The position numbers and the translations under genes are program-made. Below, piece after piece: positions 12,743 to 14,497 of a stretch of DNA of 14,497 nucleotides. Under the pieces are notes generated by a model. That model did no database searches. It was given only the letters and a program-made list of their open reading frames with translations, and was not told the origin of the DNA. The stretch is from Candidatus Peribacteraceae bacterium (lineage in GTDB: Bacteria > Patescibacteriota > Gracilibacteria > Peribacterales > Peribacteraceae), in assembly GCA_013140485.1 (NCBI GenBank), contig JABFSS010000012.1, positions 1-14,497 of the forward strand, read 5' to 3'. Numbering within the stretch: position 1 is the first letter of the stretch; every line of letters begins with the position of its first letter.

Positions 12743-13381
12743 ATGTCCGTCATCCAACACATCATTGACCTCTTCCTGCATTTGGACGTCCACCTGGCCG
12801 CCATCATCGAACAGTACGGACTCCTCACCTACGTCATCCTCTTCGCCACGATCTTCTGCGAGACGGGACTCGTCTTCACGCCGTTCCTCCCCGGCGATTC
12901 GCTGCTCTTCGCTGCCGGTGCGTTCGCCGCGCGCGGAAGTCTCAACCCGGTTCTCCTCACGGTGCTCCTCGGCGTCGCAGCGATCCTCGGCGATTCGTGC
13001 AATTACTGGCTGGGCGGACTGCTCGGCAGGCGGGTGTTCAAAGAGCACCGGAAAATTCTCAGCCTGGAGAATCTCGCTGCCACCGAACGCTTCTATCACA
13101 AGCACGGCAGCAAAGCCGTCGTCTTCGCCCGCTTCCTCCCGATGTTCCGCACGATCGTTCCGTTCGTCGCGGGCGTTGCGCACATGTCGTATCCGGTCTT
13201 CTTCTTCTATAACGTTCTCGGTGGAATCGTGTGGGTGCTGCTGTTCGTCTGGGGCGGCTACTTCTTTGGAGGAATTCAGGCGGTCGAGGAGAACTTCTCG
13301 CTGGTCATTCTGGGGATTATCGTCGTGTCGCTCGTGCCCGCCGTCGTTCATGGAGTGAGGCACTGGCTGGGCAGGAAGTAG
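12743..13381 (+). CDS. DedA family (VTT/SNARE-associated domain) membrane protein
   Basis: A 212-residue integral membrane protein. The DedA core is clear: an N-terminal re-entrant region with CETGLVFTPFLPGDSLLFAAG (39-59), the glycine-rich GDSCNYWLGGLLGRR segment (83-97), and the signature FARFLPMFRTIVPFVAGVAHM (128-148), followed by two C-terminal helices (about 150-200). The E, D and R residues in these motifs (E40, D52, R130, R136) correspond to those needed for activity in E. coli YqjA/YghB. The family includes undecaprenyl-phosphate and phospholipid flippases; which substrate applies here cannot be told from sequence. Length is typical. It is preceded by a hairpin spacer and its own -10, so it is probably transcribed independently of the S41 gene. 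Confidence 0.94.
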   Translation: MSVIQHIIDLFLHLDVHLAAIIEQYGLLTYVILFATIFCETGLVFTPFLPGDSLLFAAGAFAARGSLNPVLLTVLLGVAAILGDSCNYWLGGLLGRRVFKEHRKILSLENLAATERFYHKHGSKAVVFARFLPMFRTIVPFVAGVAHMSYPVFFFYNVLGGIVWVLLFVWGGYFFGGIQAVEENFSLVILGIIVVSLVPAVVHGVRHWLGRK

Positions 13382-13421
13382 CAGGGACATGCGATTTTCT
13401 TGCTTTTTGAGCAAGGAATCC

Positions 13422-13427
13422 TAGAGT
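13422..13427 (+). promoter_or_regulatory. -10 box TAGAGT of the sigma-54-activator-like gene
   Basis: TAGAGT ends 9 bases before ATG 13437. With TTGCTT (13400-13405) at a 16-bp spacing it makes a full sigma-70-type promoter. A 6-bp hairpin (CTTGCT 13399-13404, AGCAAG 13410-13415) covers the -35, which could be a regulator site. The TTG at 13428 directly touches the -10 and cannot be the start if this promoter is used. Confidence 0.5.
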
Positions 13428-13436
13428 TTGCGGCCC

Positions 13437-14474
13437 ATGGCACCCCTGCTCTCCACTCAGAACTTTGAACGCTTTCCTTCGCGTCAGCCTGAAGAAGATG
13501 TCCGTATGCTTCACATACGGGAAAAACTCGGATTCGTTATCGAAGGTGATCCCAATTTGCGAAAAATCATACAGCAAATAATTGTGTATAAGGGAAAGCT
13601 GCATCTCCTGGTGACGGGACCTCCTGGTTCAGGCAAGGAATTGGTACCTCGTTGCGTTGCAGCATACGGAGGCGTACCGATTGTCCTTCGCAGCGTTGTC
13701 ACTCTTAACCCGCAGGTGCTCGCAAGCGAATTATTTGGCAGCAAAAAAGGAGGTTTTACCGGTGCTGTTGAGCGTCCGGGTCTGTTCCAAAAGGCGGGGG
13801 ACGGAGTCGTGGCACTCGATGAACTCGGTTCTATGGAACAAGATGTTCAGGCCCAATTGCTGCGCGCGATTGATCCCGGAGAATTCTCTCCAGTCGGTTC
13901 CGATGAAACCATTCCGTTCCCAGGGCTTGTCGTGGGAATGACGAGCGATCCTCAGAACATCATTCCATCGCTCATGAACAGATTAGGGAATTTTCATATC
14001 AATCTCCCTTCGCTGAGTGACCGGCCTCAGGAACATTGCATTGCTCTAGTCGATGCCTTTGCGAGTAAGAATGATGTGGAAATCACCAGGGAGGCAGCGG
14101 AACTTGCTATCCAAAAAGCGCTCAAAGGAAATGTTCGCGGGTTGCGTGATCTGGTCAAGGGGGCGGCGCTGCACACAAGTCACGATCATGGAGCAGTCGA
14201 GGGGCCGGCGACAATTCACTCCGAGCAAATTGAAGCAGCCGCGAAGCATATGTTTCAAAATTCCGCCAAGGACATCAATGTCGCAGGACTTCTCAATGGG
14301 AAGCTCTCCGATGGGACACCCGCCAAAGAACTACTCGATCTTTTCAGACAAATGCTGGCGCACAAAGCGATGGAGTTGCACAAGGGGAACAAACTTCATG
14401 CTGCCAAACATCTGGATATTACCACTGTGACATCGTGGATTTGGCTTCAAAATTCGGAAACGGTTAAACAATGA
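13437..14474 (+). CDS. Sigma-54-activator-like AAA+ ATPase without N-terminal sensor domain
   Basis: A 345-residue protein from ATG 13437 (a TTG at 13428 is in frame but abuts the -10). Its AAA+ domain has Walker A GPPGSGKE (61-68), then ELFGSKKGGFTGAVERPGLFQKA (98-120) containing the sigma-54 contact loop in the form GGFTGA instead of GAFTGA. Walker B is VVALDELG (124-131, D128 E129), the NRLGNF arginine region is at 181-186, and the sensor II GNVRGLRDLV is at 231-240. The C-terminus (KGNKLHAAKHLDITTVTSWIWL, about 316-337) resembles a degenerate Fis-type helix-turn-helix. Only about 40 residues precede the ATPase, so there is no receiver or GAF domain. The family remodels sigma-54 holoenzyme to open promoters. 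The gene appears more AT-rich than its neighbours, suggesting separate origin. It could also be a repurposed AAA+ protein that no longer contacts sigma-54. Confidence 0.85.
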   Translation: MAPLLSTQNFERFPSRQPEEDVRMLHIREKLGFVIEGDPNLRKIIQQIIVYKGKLHLLVTGPPGSGKELVPRCVAAYGGVPIVLRSVVTLNPQVLASELFGSKKGGFTGAVERPGLFQKAGDGVVALDELGSMEQDVQAQLLRAIDPGEFSPVGSDETIPFPGLVVGMTSDPQNIIPSLMNRLGNFHINLPSLSDRPQEHCIALVDAFASKNDVEITREAAELAIQKALKGNVRGLRDLVKGAALHTSHDHGAVEGPATIHSEQIEAAAKHMFQNSAKDINVAGLLNGKLSDGTPAKELLDLFRQMLAHKAMELHKGNKLHAAKHLDITTVTSWIWLQNSETVKQ

Positions 14475-14497
14475 GGATTCCCCGGACACCCTTGTCT

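Overview
The window looks like a chromosomal segment from an uncultivated bacterium, most likely a Patescibacteria/CPR lineage close to Peribacteria/Peregrinibacteria. This assignment is inferred from gene content and style: secreted Cys-rich CGDG-repeat proteins with long Ser runs, a CPR-style VirB4-associated membrane protein start at the left edge, an alpha2-type glycyl-tRNA synthetase, and almost no Shine-Dalgarno (SD) sequences. TGA ends at least six of the genes here, so the recoded Gracilibacteria/Absconditabacteria code does not apply. Most genes are GC-rich; the last gene (13437-14474) looks clearly less so.

Layout. On the minus strand, 1-277 is the 5' end of a membrane protein gene, divergent from a phospholipase D/cardiolipin-synthase-like gene (323-1606). 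A convergent stand-alone receiver protein follows (1695-2063, minus). Divergent from that is a membrane-anchored protein with nine Cys-rich repeats (2134-3660). The translation pair rpsB-tsf runs leftward (5252-3739). A 356-bp non-coding stretch with a palindrome and a promoter leads to a secreted concanavalin-like protein (5609-6220), which starts at TTG behind a strong SD. It converges on a second secreted Cys-rich protein (7538-6384). A small hypothetical gene (7856-7605) and glycyl-tRNA synthetase (9312-7903) complete the minus-strand block. The right third is all plus strand: a PrsW-like membrane protease (9443-10798), a CtpA-like S41 protease (10962-12626), a DedA/VTT membrane protein (12743-13381) and a sigma-54-activator-like AAA+ protein (13437-14474).

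Two themes stand out. First, promoter -10 hexamers sit 6-11 bases upstream of the start codon at nine genes, four of them at exactly 6 bases, with no SD. This points to leaderless or nearly leaderless mRNAs as the local default; the 5609 gene is the exception. Second, the spacers are rich in dyad repeats. All three convergent junctions (1607-1694, 3661-3738, 6221-6383) carry hairpins, a 22-bp repeat recurs about 9.2 kb apart, and each spacer has its own short low-complexity motif arranged as tandem or inverted copies.

Functionally the region is mostly cell envelope and housekeeping: phospholipid synthesis, envelope proteolysis (PrsW, S41), surface Cys-rich proteins, a DedA-type membrane protein and translation genes. 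I see no CRISPR array, transposase, tRNA, rRNA or clear phage gene. I do not see a convincing multi-gene defence or other novel system; the unusual material is in gene-start architecture, intergenic repeats and individual proteins.
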